Source of the DNA: Lycorma delicatula
Taxonomy: Eukaryota; Arthropoda; Insecta; Hemiptera; Fulgoridae
Length of the DNA stretch: 64,000 bases
NCBI RefSeq assembly: GCF_047948215.1
Contig: NC_134465.1
Coordinates: forward strand, 48,453,946 to 48,517,945
Reading direction: 5' to 3'
A program made the translations under genes and the position numbers. The first letter of the stretch is position 1. Each line of letters starts with the position of its first letter. Positions 23,040 to 35,232 of this stretch are shown here, one piece after another. The notes under the pieces are model-generated. The model saw only the letters and a list, made by a program, of their open reading frames with translations. It had not been told where the DNA came from and ran no database searches.

Positions 23040-23345
23040 CACTTATGATATATTATTGAAAAGCTCTTAATAAGGACTTATTACTGCAGTTAAGAAAAAG
23101 TTCAAAATCCAGATTTTTTTGGGATTTTGGGCTTTTCTGGACACTTTTGGTTCAGTCGATTGCAATCAAAAGGGGGAGGTGCACAATTAGTTGTTACAAC
23201 AGTCCTAAATCAAAAATTTCAACATCCTACGAAATTAGTCAAAATGGATTCAGAGATGGTCAAAATGAATATTTCTGTTTAAATCTGAAAACCGAAATTT
23301 TTCGTCATCACAATACTTCCTTTACATCATACAAGGAAATAAATA
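23040..23345 (+). repeat. Interspersed repeat family A, copy 1
   Basis: Shares long stretches in opposite orientation with 46375-46690, including TTCAGTCGATTGCAATCAAA and GAAAACCGAAATTTTTCG. It ends in a short AT run. Family unclassified; no ORF of note. Confidence 0.82.
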
Positions 23346-23739
23346 AATAAATATATATATATATATAATGAAACATTATACTGTTACAAAATAGTAGTGG
23401 CCATTAGACTAGTGGAACTCGATTATCCTGTCTACAATATATATTTAAAAAAAAAAACAATTCTTGCATTTTTCCACCCTCTTTAAATGACAAACAAAAG
23501 ACAAAGATGACAAACTTTGTCATCTTTTTTGAATTAAAAAACTGAAACTTTTTTTTTATTAACTTAAATATTCATAGAATGTGATGTATGATCAAGAGGG
23601 TAGGATATTATTGATACTGTTCACATTTGTGTGAAAGAGAAACAAGAAGGCAGTAAGTGGCAACAACTTTAAGGCAAATAGCTAGCTAAGGTAAATGAAA
23701 TTTGTATTAAGATCATGTACTGCACATTAGTCACGCTCA

Positions 23740-24430
23740 ATCTATGTCAACATTGTAAATTGTTTTCTTTTATGATCACAATCAAGTCTAAGTAAATACA
23801 ATATTAAGTAAATAGTTCTTGATTTAGAATGTCGGGTGAATTTACCAATGCAGATGTCCCTCAGGGCATCTGCATCGGTGGCATCTCTACGGTGCCTGAA
23901 CTGAATGCTGTGGTGTGCAATCAGTTTGAGGGCGGGAAGATGTCCTCCGTTAAAGCCACTACTGGCTAGGAACGGAAGGGGTGGTGTAGCGACCGGACAC
24001 ACTATGAGGCGGGATCTTCTCCCCTCAGGGGGGAATCGAGATGCTCATAACAATCCACAAGTGCCCATTATACAATCCTAAACTTGTTGTGTGATGTGTC
24101 ATTTCACCCCAGCGAGTTATTGGCAATACGTTTTCAAGGGTGATAATGGATCTCTGTATCACTGAACACCAAATGTTACAACTACACATTGGAAACCTTC
24201 TTCTTACCTGAGTCAATATATCACAAATAAAATATAGTAAGAGTACTGTTTCAACCAGACAGTGCCGCAGTGCAAACAGCTCCACTACAAATGACGGTAC
24301 GTGTTGCCAGATAACTTCTCTTTTAATGACATTCAGTGATCCTACCGTTCACTGGAGCTTCTGCAGCAAGCTTTGTTTCATCTCCAAGATGTGAGGCCTG
24401 TCGTGTGAATCCAAGATACTGACTTATTTA
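23740..24430. repeat. CpG-richer unclassified repeat block
   Basis: Markedly less AT-rich than its surroundings, with CG dinucleotides and a small hairpin GCAGATG/CATCTGC at about 23851-23874. It reads like a transposon UTR or old gene fragment. Open frames of 86 codons on the minus strand (23742-24002, 24025-24285) show no family I recognise. Confidence 0.4.
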
Positions 24431-24530
24431 ACCACATCTGACTGTATTTATTGGAGTACAATAAAAATATATTATCCTACTTTCTTAATGAGTAACATAA
24501 AATGCTACAATCTGTACTTTGCCATTACAG

Positions 24531-24610
24531 TGGTGCCCAGTTATAACATGGGTATAAGGGGACATTCACTGACCCGCGTTATATCACCTACCACGGTAAA
24601 AACAAAGGTA
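24531..24610 (+). mobile_element. Orphan Tigger/jerky-type terminal repeat
   Basis: CAGTGGTGCCCAGTTATAAC followed by ATGGGTATAAGGGGACA resembles, in the opposite orientation, the end at about 51425-51462 (GGTTATCAGGATTTACA, ATGTTATAGCGAGG and ACACTG on the appropriate strand). It is preceded by TTA. No matching second end or transposase was found next to it. Confidence 0.5.
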
Positions 24611-26100
24611 GGAATTACTCACTGTAATTAACTAACAGTAAGCAAAATCAATTCTTTATAAATAAAATTTGTATCACTTTATATCTGTGAAATAAAACAA
24701 TAAATATTTTAACCAAGATAATAATTCAAACTGATATCTAATAATCATTTTGGTGCAGCCCATAAGAAAGAGTATAAAAATCTAAACAATTTCATTTATA
24801 ACCTTATTTATATAAAAGATACCATGTTACTGTCAAAAAACTAATTTGGAACAAGGCAAATGATAAGTATTTTCAGTAAAAAACCAGCATAAAGTAGTTT
24901 TTTCTTTATTTTAAATACATTATAATTATTATTCAGGAATGAAATGATCGATTACAAAATGTAAAAAATAATCAAAAGATGGATAAGATAACTTCAGACT
25001 ACTAAATCTATAGTAATAAAAAACTCTTTTCATAAAATAATGTTATTCGTAAATTTAGGTTACACCACTAAATTAATTAAAAATAATAATATATAAGTCG
25101 AACTAGTATAAGTTTAATCCAAATGATAAAATTAACACAAAAAATTCTAATATTACATATGCAATTAAGCAGTTATGTGCACAATACATGCTAAAAACTA
25201 ACAGCTAATGATATGTTACAACACACATTTTAAGGACCATCAAACCCCTAAAAAGTGAAAAATAATATATCTGCTATTTGTTTAGGGCTATATAAAAATA
25301 CAATCTGTAAAGTGAAGCTTTGGAATTTTTTGTAGCTAATAACATTTTACATTACCAAAAAGAAAACTTGGAAAATACATAAAGAAAGCGATCATCTACT
25401 TGCAGATACTTTGTACTAAATAGACAATAGTCTGACATTTTAGTTCATATAAAGTAAAAAATATTCATTCATTATCTAAGCTACAGCTTCTATTTAGGTC
25501 TTATAGTATACCTACTTTCTGTTTTGTAAGATTGTTTTTGTTTTTATGGTCTTTTATAAATAAATGATTAATTTTTCAAGTCGCTTGTCTTTCTGGTTTT
25601 GGAAGGGATTATGTTTTTAGGTATAATTAATGTTTCATGTTTTTTTGCATATTGCAACTTCTGAAAAACACATTCGGCAAGATAAAACGTTTTTACACAA
25701 ATAACCTTGGAATACAGCTTATATGAATAAAGAGCATCGAAAACCAAATGCAATTCTGAATGGAAGTTACAGTAGTAAATGTAATTCATAAAAAATCTTT
25801 CCTTTGTTTATTCATAAGGTTAGGTTGAACTTCTTACTTTATAATTCACAAATCACTACTGTAACAGAGATGACTTACTAACACTCATTACACACGTGCA
25901 ATAAATTTGAATTTTTCAGCAGAACATACAGTACATCAAAAGTAGGTAGTACTTTTATTTACTTTATAATTTGTCAAACAATTCTTGGAATTAAAAAAAA
26001 AACTTCAAAACACTTGACTTCAAGACAGATTGTAAAATGTATTCTGTATATCTTAGCTTATGACGTCTCATTTTAATTTATAATTGTTTATTTTACTTAC
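24611..26100. other. WASHC5 intron, AT-rich
   Basis: No feature recognised. Confidence 0.5.
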
Positions 26101-26327
26101 CGATATTCTTATCGAGTGTCATTTTTGGTAGTTGTGAAATTACAAACAAGAATGATAGAAGTGGAAAATACGTAAGATTTTTTGTAGTAACATAAATTTT
26201 AGCAAATGGATTACCAATTCCAGCCCAATCTAAATAAGTGGTTAATTCTACAAGTAAATTACTATCATTTTGAGCAGGTTTTGATCCCTTTAACTTATAG
26301 TGCTGTCTGATTTCATTTAATAATGCC
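26101..26327 (-). CDS. WASHC5: WASHC5 exon
   Basis: Strumpellin exon of 227 nt. It starts with the last base of an Arg codon and encodes ALLNEIRQHY, LLVELTTYLDWAGIGNPFA, KIYVTTKNLTYFPLLSFLF and ISQLPKM. The human protein has [20 protein letters not shown] and LPYFPIVNFLFLIAQLPK at this point. Acceptor CAATAG and donor ATCG/GTAAGT. The frame is intact and in phase with both neighbours. The intron upstream contains a Tigger relic and a SINE. Confidence 0.92.
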
Positions 26328-26699
26328 CTATTGACAAAAAAAAGAAAAAAATTAGTTGTACAAGAAATTTTTTAACTTTAATAAAATAATTTATGCTATA
26401 TTTTAATAAGTATAATTTAGTGATTTGTCTTGTCCACTTTATGCTGACTATTCCTGAGATAGTGTTGTTAATCGAACTTATAGACCAAAGAATGCCTCTA
26501 CTGCAGGTATTCAGATTCATTTAAAAGTACAGTATGCTCTTGGTAATCCGACACATATCAGGCAGCCGTGGTGTCAGATTACTAGAATTATCCTAATTTC
26601 AATGGAAATACCAACAGAAAGCATTGTGTACTTTCATATACATTTATTAATTTGAATAACCGATATAATTTTATTAAGAAAATAACAATAATACAATTA

Positions 26700-27430
26700 C
26701 TTCTTACTTAACAAAAAAATACTGGTCAGTATTGAGTAGTCTTCCTGTGCCCCGTACAATTGTCTAAAAGTAACATTGTTTTTTTCTGGTAACTGTCTTT
26801 CTTTAAGGAATTTTTTTACTGATGACATGAACTACTCATTAAACCATTCAAAAAATACTTTCCTTGTCATCCACACCCGGCTATGTTTTTAAAAGCCCTA
26901 GGATTTTTGGACTTGCTTATAACAAGCTATTCAGTTTACGGGTACCACTTATTTGAAAAAGGTATAAACATAATCTGTTTTTCAATATTTTGCAACCTGA
27001 AGCACTCTTTTCAGCACAATGGACAAATTTTTCTTTTTGGTTGCACCCTCCAAAATAATCCACTCTCATCGGCATTATAAACTTGGTCAGCACCAAGACC
27101 CAACTCTTGGACTGTCTTTATAAATTTCTCTTTATGTGACTCAACAGCAGTAAAATCACAAGAAATTTTCTCACCTGTGGTGGTTAATAAAAGGATTCCA
27201 TAGCTCTTCTTGAATTTATCAAACCGCTCATCACTTTTGCAGAAATCTTCTTTTTTCATCATTTTATTATAGAAAAGCTTACTTTTTTCTTTGATGATTT
27301 TACCAGAAAGAGGAGTATGTTTAGAACGTTCCTGGATAAATCAACAATAAAGTGCATCTTCCATTAATGGGAATGTGCCAGATTTTAATGTTTTCTGATC
27401 ACTTTTACCACTGACATTATCTTTTACAAA
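26700..27430 (-). pseudogene. Tigger-type DDE transposase core, truncated
   Basis: 27011-27262 encodes ERFDKFKKSYGI and LGLGADQVYNADESGLFWRV. The Asp of NADES is the first catalytic acidic residue of the DDE core. Downstream, in broken frames to about 26740, FFEWFNE and VKKFLKERQLP are recognisable. The expected LLLDN box (second Asp) and third Asp are absent or unrecognisable. Inactive. Confidence 0.8.
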
Positions 27431-27435
27431 TTTCT

Positions 27436-27640
27436 CTATTTTCGCCAGATTCTTTGCAAATCATACATCATTGCATATTCAATTCCGTACAGTGAAGCTA
27501 TGTCACAAATTTTTTTGCCTTTGTCATTTCTTTTAAGAGTTTCTGCTTTCTGAAATAAACTTAGCTTGATGTGCTTGCATTTTTGTGGTTTCAATATGTT
27601 CAAAACTAAAAACAACATAGTTCAGATACTGTTTAAGATA
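27436..27640 (-). pseudogene. Tigger/CENP-B-type HTH N-terminus
   Basis: Encodes CKHIKLSLFQKAETLKR then DKGKKICDIASLYGIEYA, the CENP-B N-terminal helix-turn-helix seen in Tigger/jerky transposases. Continues, with a frame break, into the 27011-27262 frame through a segment (SGTFPLMEDAL, QERSKHTPLSGKII) typical of the second DNA-binding domain. Confidence 0.82.
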
Positions 27641-28049
27641 CGAAAAATGGACGCTTTAAGATAAGGAAAACTAGACATGTTAAAACGAATATGACAACTA
27701 AGCATGCCACACGATCAAGCAATACTGAGACGTGTAGTAAGATAATGTAAGAAGTTTCATGCCATCTGTAGACCCCGGTACTGTTCAAGTCGCCAGCTGG
27801 TGGCACCATGTAACCATGGCCTACTCACTTAAAACAATATATTAACCACTCGGACGTGGTGTCTCTCTGTTTTATCATTGTCACAAGTAAAAAAAAAAAA
27901 AAAAAGTGGCATTACACAAATTACCTCAGCAGTTAGACGTAAAGTGTTGGATTACTGTAGGTGACAAACTAAAGAATGTTGGATTATATCTTTAATTAAA
28001 TTTAACTAGATTCCTACAAAATCGTAGAAAAACTATTAATATGTATATA

Positions 28050-28315
28050 GTAATGATAAGTTGAGAAAGTTGAGAGTTCCAACGTTCAAATCCTAGTAAA
28101 GGCAGTTACTTTTATACGGATTTGAATACTAGATCATGGATACCGGTGTTCTTTGGTGGTTGGGTTTCAATTAATCACAAATCTCAGAAATGGTCGACCT
28201 GAGACTGTACAAAACTACACTTCACTTACACTCATACATATCATCCTCATTCATTCTCTGAAATAATACCTGATGGTGATTCCCAAAGGCTAAACAGGAA
28301 AAAAAATTATAACGT
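28050..28315 (+). mobile_element. SINE family B, copy 1
   Basis: tRNA-like head with B-box-like GTTCAAATCCTAG at about 28087. The body has GATACCGGTGTTCTTTGGTG, GGTTGGGTTTCAATTAATC and CATATCATCCTCATTC. The 3' end is AAAGGCTAAACAGGAAAAAA with an A-rich tail. Related copies lie at 56905-57150 (opposite orientation) and 54905-54995 (3' part only). Confidence 0.7.
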
Positions 28316-28695
28316 AACCAAAATTGAAAATAACAGAAATGGAGTCTTATCAATCATTTATTGAACATTAAACACACAATAAGAAACAACAAAACAACAT
28401 ATAACTACCAAATGTGTTTGGTAATTGCCAAACAGTAACTGAACTTTTTAATACTTGTCTGTGCTTCTTCATTGTGTGTACTTCTTCCTTCCTGTACTTT
28501 ACACGCAATATGTATATATTTTTAACATAAAGGAACTAGTTTATTACACATTGTTCGGATTGTCACATTATTTATTTATTTGAATTTTTCCTTTACTTAG
28601 TATCCTTATATTTTTAGCTTGCTACTCTTAAACATAAAAAAAAGCTTTTTTAAAGAATTTAAATAATTACAGGTTAATCAAAATATTAAGCTTTT

Positions 28696-28756
28696 AAAAA
28701 AAATAATAGAAAATACTATTTTATATTAATAAAAATAATAGAAAATACTATTATCT
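28696..28756. repeat. Short tandem duplication
   Basis: AAATAATAGAAAATACTATT occurs twice in tandem with a short AT-rich joint. Confidence 0.8.
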
Positions 28757-28875
28757 GACCAATATAAAAAGTAAATAATGTTGACAGTTGACAATGGAAA
28801 AGGTCCTCAATTTTAATCCTAACAATATAATTAAAAGAAAATCAAAAAGCTAAATTTTAAATATAATTAACATAC

Positions 28876-29059
28876 CGATTCATTGTTTCAAAAGCTGAAG
28901 CAAGAGGTTTTGATTCAAATTTGCATGATGTACGCAGCTCATAAAATATATGTTTCCTTAAAAGTTGCAGCTGACCTACTCGTAAAACACAATCCAAATA
29001 CTGAGGCCACGTTTTCTGTAATTTACTGCTTATTTGAGGATACATTCTAGTAGGGTTAC
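28876..29059 (-). CDS. WASHC5: WASHC5 exon
   Basis: Strumpellin exon of 184 nt, phases matching both neighbours. It encodes NPTRMYPQISSKLQKTW, then LRVGQLQLLRKHI and SCKFESKPLASAFETMNR. The human counterpart has KTQKIWTAYL, VGQMQILRQQI and SCRFDSKHLAAALENLN, so the similarity is continuous. Acceptor TTTTACAG and donor CG/GTATGTT are good. The reading frame is intact. Part of the helical C-terminal region of the WASH-complex scaffold. Confidence 0.92.
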
Positions 29060-30420
29060 CTGTAAAATAATTTTATCATGAAATGTAAGAAATCACATAA
29101 GTATTCCTGTGATATAAAAGAAGAAATAGCTGCATGGTTTTTATAAAACATGATCATCTATCCACCATTCATGAAAATAAATTCATAAAAAGTATATGCA
29201 AGGAGCAGCTGAAATGTAATAATACTGGAACAGGAGAACTTAATTTCTCCTCTCCTTCTCATTTTCTATCAATCCCCATTGTTATGGAGTTGAGTATGCC
29301 TGCTATGATAACGCATCTAAAACAACACGCAGAGATTGAATTTTTAACAACGAAAAGTGATTGGGTGAAATTTTTCCTCATCTGTGTCATCACAGTGGGA
29401 TGGAATAATAACAGTAACATCATAAGACTGATATGATGATTCACCAAATTCAAAAAGTCAATCATTTGGCAATAGGAAGTTTCCTATTGCCAAATGAAAC
29501 ACCAAACTCCACACTGAAACTCCAAGCCTCTTGTAAAATTGAAGTTTGAATCTATTTCTACACCCTCTGTTTTTACTAGATTTGGAACCCTCCAATTTTC
29601 ACTTTGAATCAAGTAAAGGCCATCAAGTCAGTATTCTTCATTGACAGAATAAGAAAACTGATTCACCAATGGGAGAAAGTGTAAATGGTAACTACATAAA
29701 AGAAGCATTTTACAGAAAAATGAATGTACGTTTTTGTAACAAATAAAATGTACTTTTGCATCATATTCGTTTGATTTCCATTTGCTTATCTCTTTTCATT
29801 TGCAATTTATATGCAACTGTGCATCGCATTTCAACCAACCCTCATATAATTTTCTAATTAGAAATTCCTGTTGTACCATCTGTTATTAATAGTAAGCAGG
29901 AAAAGCATACATTTTTTTTTTTTTTTTGGAAGATGAAAAGTGAAAATTAAGGGAAACAATAGGTTTGATAAATTCAGATATGGAAGTGGAGAGAGATAAC
30001 AGCAATATTACAAGATGTTTTTAGGTATACAGCATAGACTACCTTTCATTTCACACCCTCAACATTTGAAAAAATCAAAGGGTTTTTTAGCTAAAAACTG
30101 GTTTTTACATTTTTTAAAATATCAAATTTGCAGTGACAGAAAAATCATGTTAACAATAAAATGAGGTAAAATGTAACAAAATTGCATTTTACCTATAATC
30201 ATAATGCATACAACTTTAAATAAAGGTATAATATTTATAATAATAAACAATAACTAATAATTAACAGCACAATATATCAAAAGGCTATATAAACTGATAT
30301 TATTTACTGTAATAAATATTACAATATTTATTTTAAAATTTTAAATAAATGTTTTCGATCGTAAATTACTAATGAAATAAATTTTGAAAGCATACCCATT
30401 CTACAATATATGTTCAAAAT
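29060..30420. other. WASHC5 intron
   Basis: No gene recognised. It contains the 34-bp hairpin at 29463-29496 and a poly-T run at about 29911-29928. A 100-codon open frame at 29134-29436 (plus) shows no family resemblance. Confidence 0.45.
29463..29496. repeat. Perfect hairpin, 16-bp arms, 2-base loop
   Basis: CATTTGGCAATAGGAA, then GT, then its exact reverse complement. Confidence 0.95.
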
Positions 30421-31440
30421 GCTTCCTCTCTACAGCTTGACAGTGTGCTATCCTCAAGTAATATCTGTTTATAACTTGTATTATGTCTGGTAATGCACGA
30501 GCAGATTCGTCAATTGTTCTTTTCAATTTGTCAATATCTGCAGGTTTTGTTTTCTAAACATATGTTTCAAGTACCCCCAAAAAAGTAATCACGAGGAGAC
30601 AAGTCTGGAGACCTGGCAGGCCATTCTACGGCTCCTCTAAAACCTACCCGGTGATTTGAAAATCGTTCATTTAAAATTTGCCATGCCCTAAGATAATAAT
30701 GAGGTGGTTAACTGTCTTACTGAAACCATACGTTATTATTTAATTCTTATCAGACATTTTCCCAGATATTTGGTAAAATCCTATTGGCTAATGAGTTGCA
30801 GTAAGCATCTCCTGTAAGATTGTCAACTAAAATAAAGGCCCTATGATACAATGATCGCCGATTCCCGTCCAAATCCAAATGTTAACTTTCTGAGGATGCT
30901 GGGTATGAGCTTCTAACATCCAACTGAAATTATTATCGCTCTGATATCGACAGTTTTGCTTATTGTCATAGCCATTTAACTTAAGTCACTTCAGTAAATA
31001 TTATTGAATTGGAAAAATTTAGTACATCTAATTTTTGTATTACAATATCACAATACTCTCAACTCTGCGGTCCAAAACAACTTCCAAAAGTTCTTGCACC
31101 AGCTGTAGTTTATAAGGGTGAAATTTATTTGTTTTAAGAATTATTTGAACTGAAAAATAACTGATGTCATGTCATGGATAATAGCTTTCCGAATCGATGA
31201 ATGAAGGTCTTTTGATATATCTAATGACTTTGCATTGGTTGTGATAGTTCTTGGTCTACTGGTGCAAGGACAATTCTTTACAGTAATGGTTTCTTCAAAT
31301 TGCTGTACTGTCTTGATCGCAACTGATTTACTTATTGGTCCGCTGTTTTGGAAATCTATTATTAAATAAATCTCATACTTCTTGTAAAGGCTGAACTCTG
31401 TCACTGTCCCTGATCATCATCTATAGGATTATTCTTTTGG
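30420..31440 (-). mobile_element. IS630/Tc1-superfamily DDE transposon relic
   Basis: A minus-strand series of broken frames. The N-terminal HTH segment is at 31141-31404. Next come FHPYKLQLVQELL, a region with MLEAHTQHPQKVN, and NNNVWFQ before a stop and an Asp (second catalytic position). Then YYLRAWQILNERFSNH, GAVEWPARSPDLSPRDYFF (third Asp region) and a C-terminal tail at about 30480-30560. Order and motifs fit insect IS630-like transposases with an HTH N-terminus. The first acidic residue region is degraded. Multiple stops; inactive. Confidence 0.8.
31141..31404 (-). pseudogene. Transposase HTH N-terminal segment
   Basis: Encodes SGPISKSVAIKTVQQFEET then CTSRPRTITTNAKSLD and SSIRKAI, matching the HTH half of IS630-like insect transposases (K-x-V-x-R-F-E-E-T-G, then S-G-R-P-R motif with changes). 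Frame open for 87 codons; preceded and followed by stops. Confidence 0.8.
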
Positions 31441-31449
31441 TTTCACTTA

Positions 31450-33630
31450 AAGGTGTTATTATTTGAAGATTTAGTGTTTGATAAAACTAAATAAATGTAT
31501 GAGGAAACTAATATAACTTATATAACTTACTAATATAACTTTCACTGAAAAACAAATTTGAACCCCTAGGCCTACAACTTAATTTTTTCTATCAAATTTT
31601 GCTATACCAAAGTATGTTGAAGTAAAAGGTGAAATGAGAAGTTAATAAGTCGCACTGTTTCAATGTAATACAAACTGCATTGTTGTAAATTAACAGCTGA
31701 TTTACTCGACTAAATTTATAATACATTTCTAAGTAAGTATGTCCAGTTGACTTGTTTCATTTACAAAAAAATAACAAATATCAGCTGATATTAACACTGG
31801 AAGTTAATTTTTATTTAGGAAATAATATCAGTCGATATAAATGTTTAATTTGTTGTTGTGTTGTTAATTATTAGCTACTGTTTTTTATTATTATTAATAT
31901 TATAGTAATGTTTATAAAGTTCATTATTGTATGCATTATGAATGTAAAATGCAATAAAAGTGAACTAACATGATTTTTCTTTCATTGCAACTTGAATGCT
32001 TATAACTCGATAATGAAGGTAACAGAAAAGCAGGTTTCACCATTGTTTTTCTCATAAAATTTTAAATCAAAATCACACATTATATGTCGACCTTCGTACC
32101 TAAAAAAAAATAAAGATCTAAGATGGGGGACAAAAATAAAACACCCATCATAATGCAGACTTTTTTTTAACTATCAAAAACCCCATTTCTTTCTGTCTCC
32201 AAATACCTCTTAGATATGCAGTACAAAGCTCTTTCCAAACTTAAGTATAACTCTGTATAAAGTAATAATATACAACAGCTACAATAATAATCTAAAAGCT
32301 TAAATTATGTTTTTATCTATAATATAAATTTTTGTTAGCGATTAAATTTGACACACACTGAATAAGGTCACAGTACAAAAAGAAATTATAAAAATTATAT
32401 TTAATGATCGTTACAAAAACATTGATGAATGCGACAGATAATGACTTGCAAAAATATTATTGCTTATTATATTATCAAAATATGCGAATAAATATTTTAA
32501 TTAAATAATTTATACAGTTTTATAATAGAATAAAATCAATAAGTTAAGTAAATTATTTGCATGTTCTAATATGTAAATTTTATTTAGCTAGCCCCGACTG
32601 CAACAGATAGTCATTAACTGATAATAAATAGCAATAACCAGTGCAGGGAAACCGCACTCAGAAGTGTACATACATTAGTTAGTTGTAAATTAGCCACAGG
32701 ACTACTTTTCATAATTATTTTATAACCTTCAGTTTTAGGATGTTATTTCCTGAAGCATTCCTGAATTACAGAACTTGCAATGTTATGAAGGCAGTCAGTA
32801 TCTTACAGAGGACCTATACAACAACTATTATCAACATTTATTAGCCAATAAGTTTCGTAAAAGAACCACATATTCAACTGTTTTCAACAAAGTCATAATA
32901 ATATCCAATTCTCATAGCAATCATATATTAACCGCTACATCAATTGTATAAAGCATCTAAAATAATCTGGTATACTATAACGATGAAAAGATTAAAAACT
33001 TTTGTAAGAATTTTAATGAAAGTTTTTTAACTAGTTATAAAAAATACAATCTTTTCAACAACTTCATTATGTTTTTATCAAATAATGCCTAGTTTTTACT
33101 GTATGAGTTTTACTGTATATTGCTTTGAAATTTAAATGAGTTATCAGAGTTTGTTGAATATTGCCTTAATATTTATTTCAGATTTTTATATGCACAGGGA
33201 AATGCAGAGTAGTTATAAGACTGACATAAAAAATTTGATAACAAAGTGTAGAAAAAAAAATGACAGGAATTAAATTGAGATAAGCTGATCTAAAAACACT
33301 ATCTGGTGCTACACTGCTGGCTGGCAGTTATTCCTTCCTTTCACATGTATCATATAAGGATTAAACAATTGTCTTTTAAGTAAAAAACCGTTCTTGATAA
33401 CATTTACAATAATTTGAGTTGCTATGTCACAATAATCATCATTCTATACGCAAAGAATCCAATTTTCTTATTATTTTGAGGTGTTCTTCGAAGAACCTCA
33501 AATGGCAGCATTTCAAGGTTTATCATTCTTTCAAAATTACTAAACTGATAAAAATATGACTGATGACCAAGAAAAATGAGAAATTCTTTATAAAATTTTA
33601 AATAAATTAAAAAACTTAATAAATACTAAC
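31450..33630. other. WASHC5 intron, AT-rich
   Basis: No gene recognised on either strand. Confidence 0.5.
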
Positions 33631-33741
33631 TTATGTTTGCAGTATTAGGGCTGAGTACTTTAGCAGCAGCTGACAAATTATCAATCCATGCTTTATCCCG
33701 TAAAATGCCTTTTTGAAGAGTACTTAAAAAATTTTGTAACT
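33631..33741 (-). CDS. WASHC5: WASHC5 exon
   Basis: Strumpellin exon of 111 nt beginning with the last two bases of a Glu codon. It encodes LQNFLSTLQKGILRDKAW and onward to SPNTANI, matching human LQNFLSMFQKIILRD and the following segment. Acceptor is GTAACAG, donor is ATAA/GTTAGT. The phase (one base of the Ser codon left over) fits the next exon at 28876-29059 exactly. About 125 residues that lie between the previous exon's product and this one in the human protein have no visible exon in the 1.5 kb between them. Confidence 0.88.
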
Positions 33742-33789
33742 CTGTTACAAGACAAACAGTCACAAAATTATAAAAATGTAGATAAAGTA

Positions 33790-33880
33790 CGTACATAAAG
33801 ATAGATAAATTAAATAATTACCTAAAGTATATGCATGCATAAGTTATCAGCCAGAATGTTGATTTGGCTGATTATAAATC
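33790..33880. repeat. Diverged duplicate of 34535-34660
   Basis: Shares AGATAGATAAATTAAATAAT, GCATAAGTTAT, and CCAGAAT..TGGTTTGGCT-like words with 34535-34660, same orientation. It lacks the fold-back found in the other copy. Confidence 0.7.
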
Positions 33881-33979
33881 TTTTATCTTTTACAACAGAT
33901 TTCTCAAAAACTATTAAAAATATAGTTATGAAACTATTTTTTAAAAAATCTTTCAGGTAGGACTTTATATAAAACTATT

Positions 33980-34175
33980 AAATTTACTTCTTAATTTAGG
34001 TCCTGAGCAATAGTCTAGCTTAATTTTAGGAAGGCACAGAGATCAGGGCGAAATCGTTCACCAATCGACATTCATTAACAAAGTAATTCTAAACCAATGT
34101 TCATACAACTTTTTTCTTTATTTTCACCAGTAGTACATCTCCTGAAAGTTTGTTATACTCTTTGCAAATCATACT
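33980..34175 (+). repeat. Interspersed repeat family C, copy 1
   Basis: Related to 61415-61600: both begin CTTCTTAATTT, contain GTTCATACAACTTTTTTCTT- or TATATGAACTTTTTTATTAT-type sequence and TTTTCACCAGTAG/TTTTCACTGGTAG. Unclassified; degraded. Confidence 0.65.
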
Positions 34176-34547
34176 GTATAATTAATCACTTGTCCAAATG
34201 AAAGACAATCTACTTGAAGAACCTAACAATTTCAGATATTATACTGTTTTTGATAAAAAAAAAAAAAAAACAGTTGTTTAAATATCAAATGAAAAACCCT
34301 AAGAAAAAAATAACAGATAATTTGCAAATGTTTATTTAATTAAAAATTACAATTGTCAAATGTAAAAATACTAATATATGTCTTTACATACACAACTTCA
34401 AAATACAGGATTTCAATGCCTTCATAAAAGATTACCTGTCTAAAATAAATTATTTGCATATGGCAACCAAACTTCTGGAACACATCGATAAATAAAATCA
34501 TAAAATACAAAAATATAAATAATGGATGGAAAGAAGATAGATAAATT

Positions 34548-34587
34548 AAATAATTTACATAATGTACATACATTATGTAAATTATTT
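34548..34587. repeat. Perfect hairpin, 19-bp arms, 2-base loop
   Basis: AAATAATTTACATAATGTA, then CA, then its exact reverse complement. The paralogous sequence at about 33815 reads straight through without the inverted copy. Confidence 0.95.
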
Positions 34588-35232
34588 ATTTTAATAAGTT
34601 ATCAACATGAATAACATGCATAAGTTATAAACCAGAATACTGGTTTGGCTCTACGTAAATTCCATAAAACAATAAAATAAATTTCAAAACAAAAACTGAA
34701 ATAATAAAAAAAATTATTCCCCCATAGAAGAACAGGATACTTCTCTGGTGTTTCTCCTACCTGACATAAAAGGTGATTGAAAGGAGAGAAACTAAAAAAA
34801 ACAAATATTTTAAGGTTATGTTTCTCTAAGCATTAGAGTAATAAATAATTTGGTGGGTAATGTTGTCTAAGGGTAGATATGTCCATGTCCTTTCAGCCAA
34901 ACATGTGGTACTAGATACATGAGGATATGTGTGACTATCGATTATCTGATGTCATAAACAACAAAAAAAATCATAATATTACTGTATTATAATTTTAAAT
35001 GCATTACATCAATAATTAATAGTAAATATTAATAATAATTAGTAACAGTAATAATAGTAAATATTAGTCCATATGAATGAATTTGTGGGCTAGCAATTTT
35101 AATTTATTGCCAAAATTAAGCACTACGTATTAATGAAATATTTTTCAAGTTAAATTAGACACATTTTAACCCAATACACATTACACACTATATGAAATAA
35201 GAGTAGTAAATAAATAAGTTTAATTCAATTAC

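Larger units (their letters stand above)
26529..27975 (-). mobile_element. Pogo/Tigger-like element relic
   Basis: A degraded transposase on the minus strand (26700-27640) lies between AT-flanked ends with similar words. The left end is ACAGTATGCTCTTGGTAATC then CGACAC. The right end on the opposite strand is CTACAGTAATCCAACAC. The terminal repeats are diverged, so the limits are approximate. Located in the WASHC5 intron between the 28876 and 26101 exons. Confidence 0.65.
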
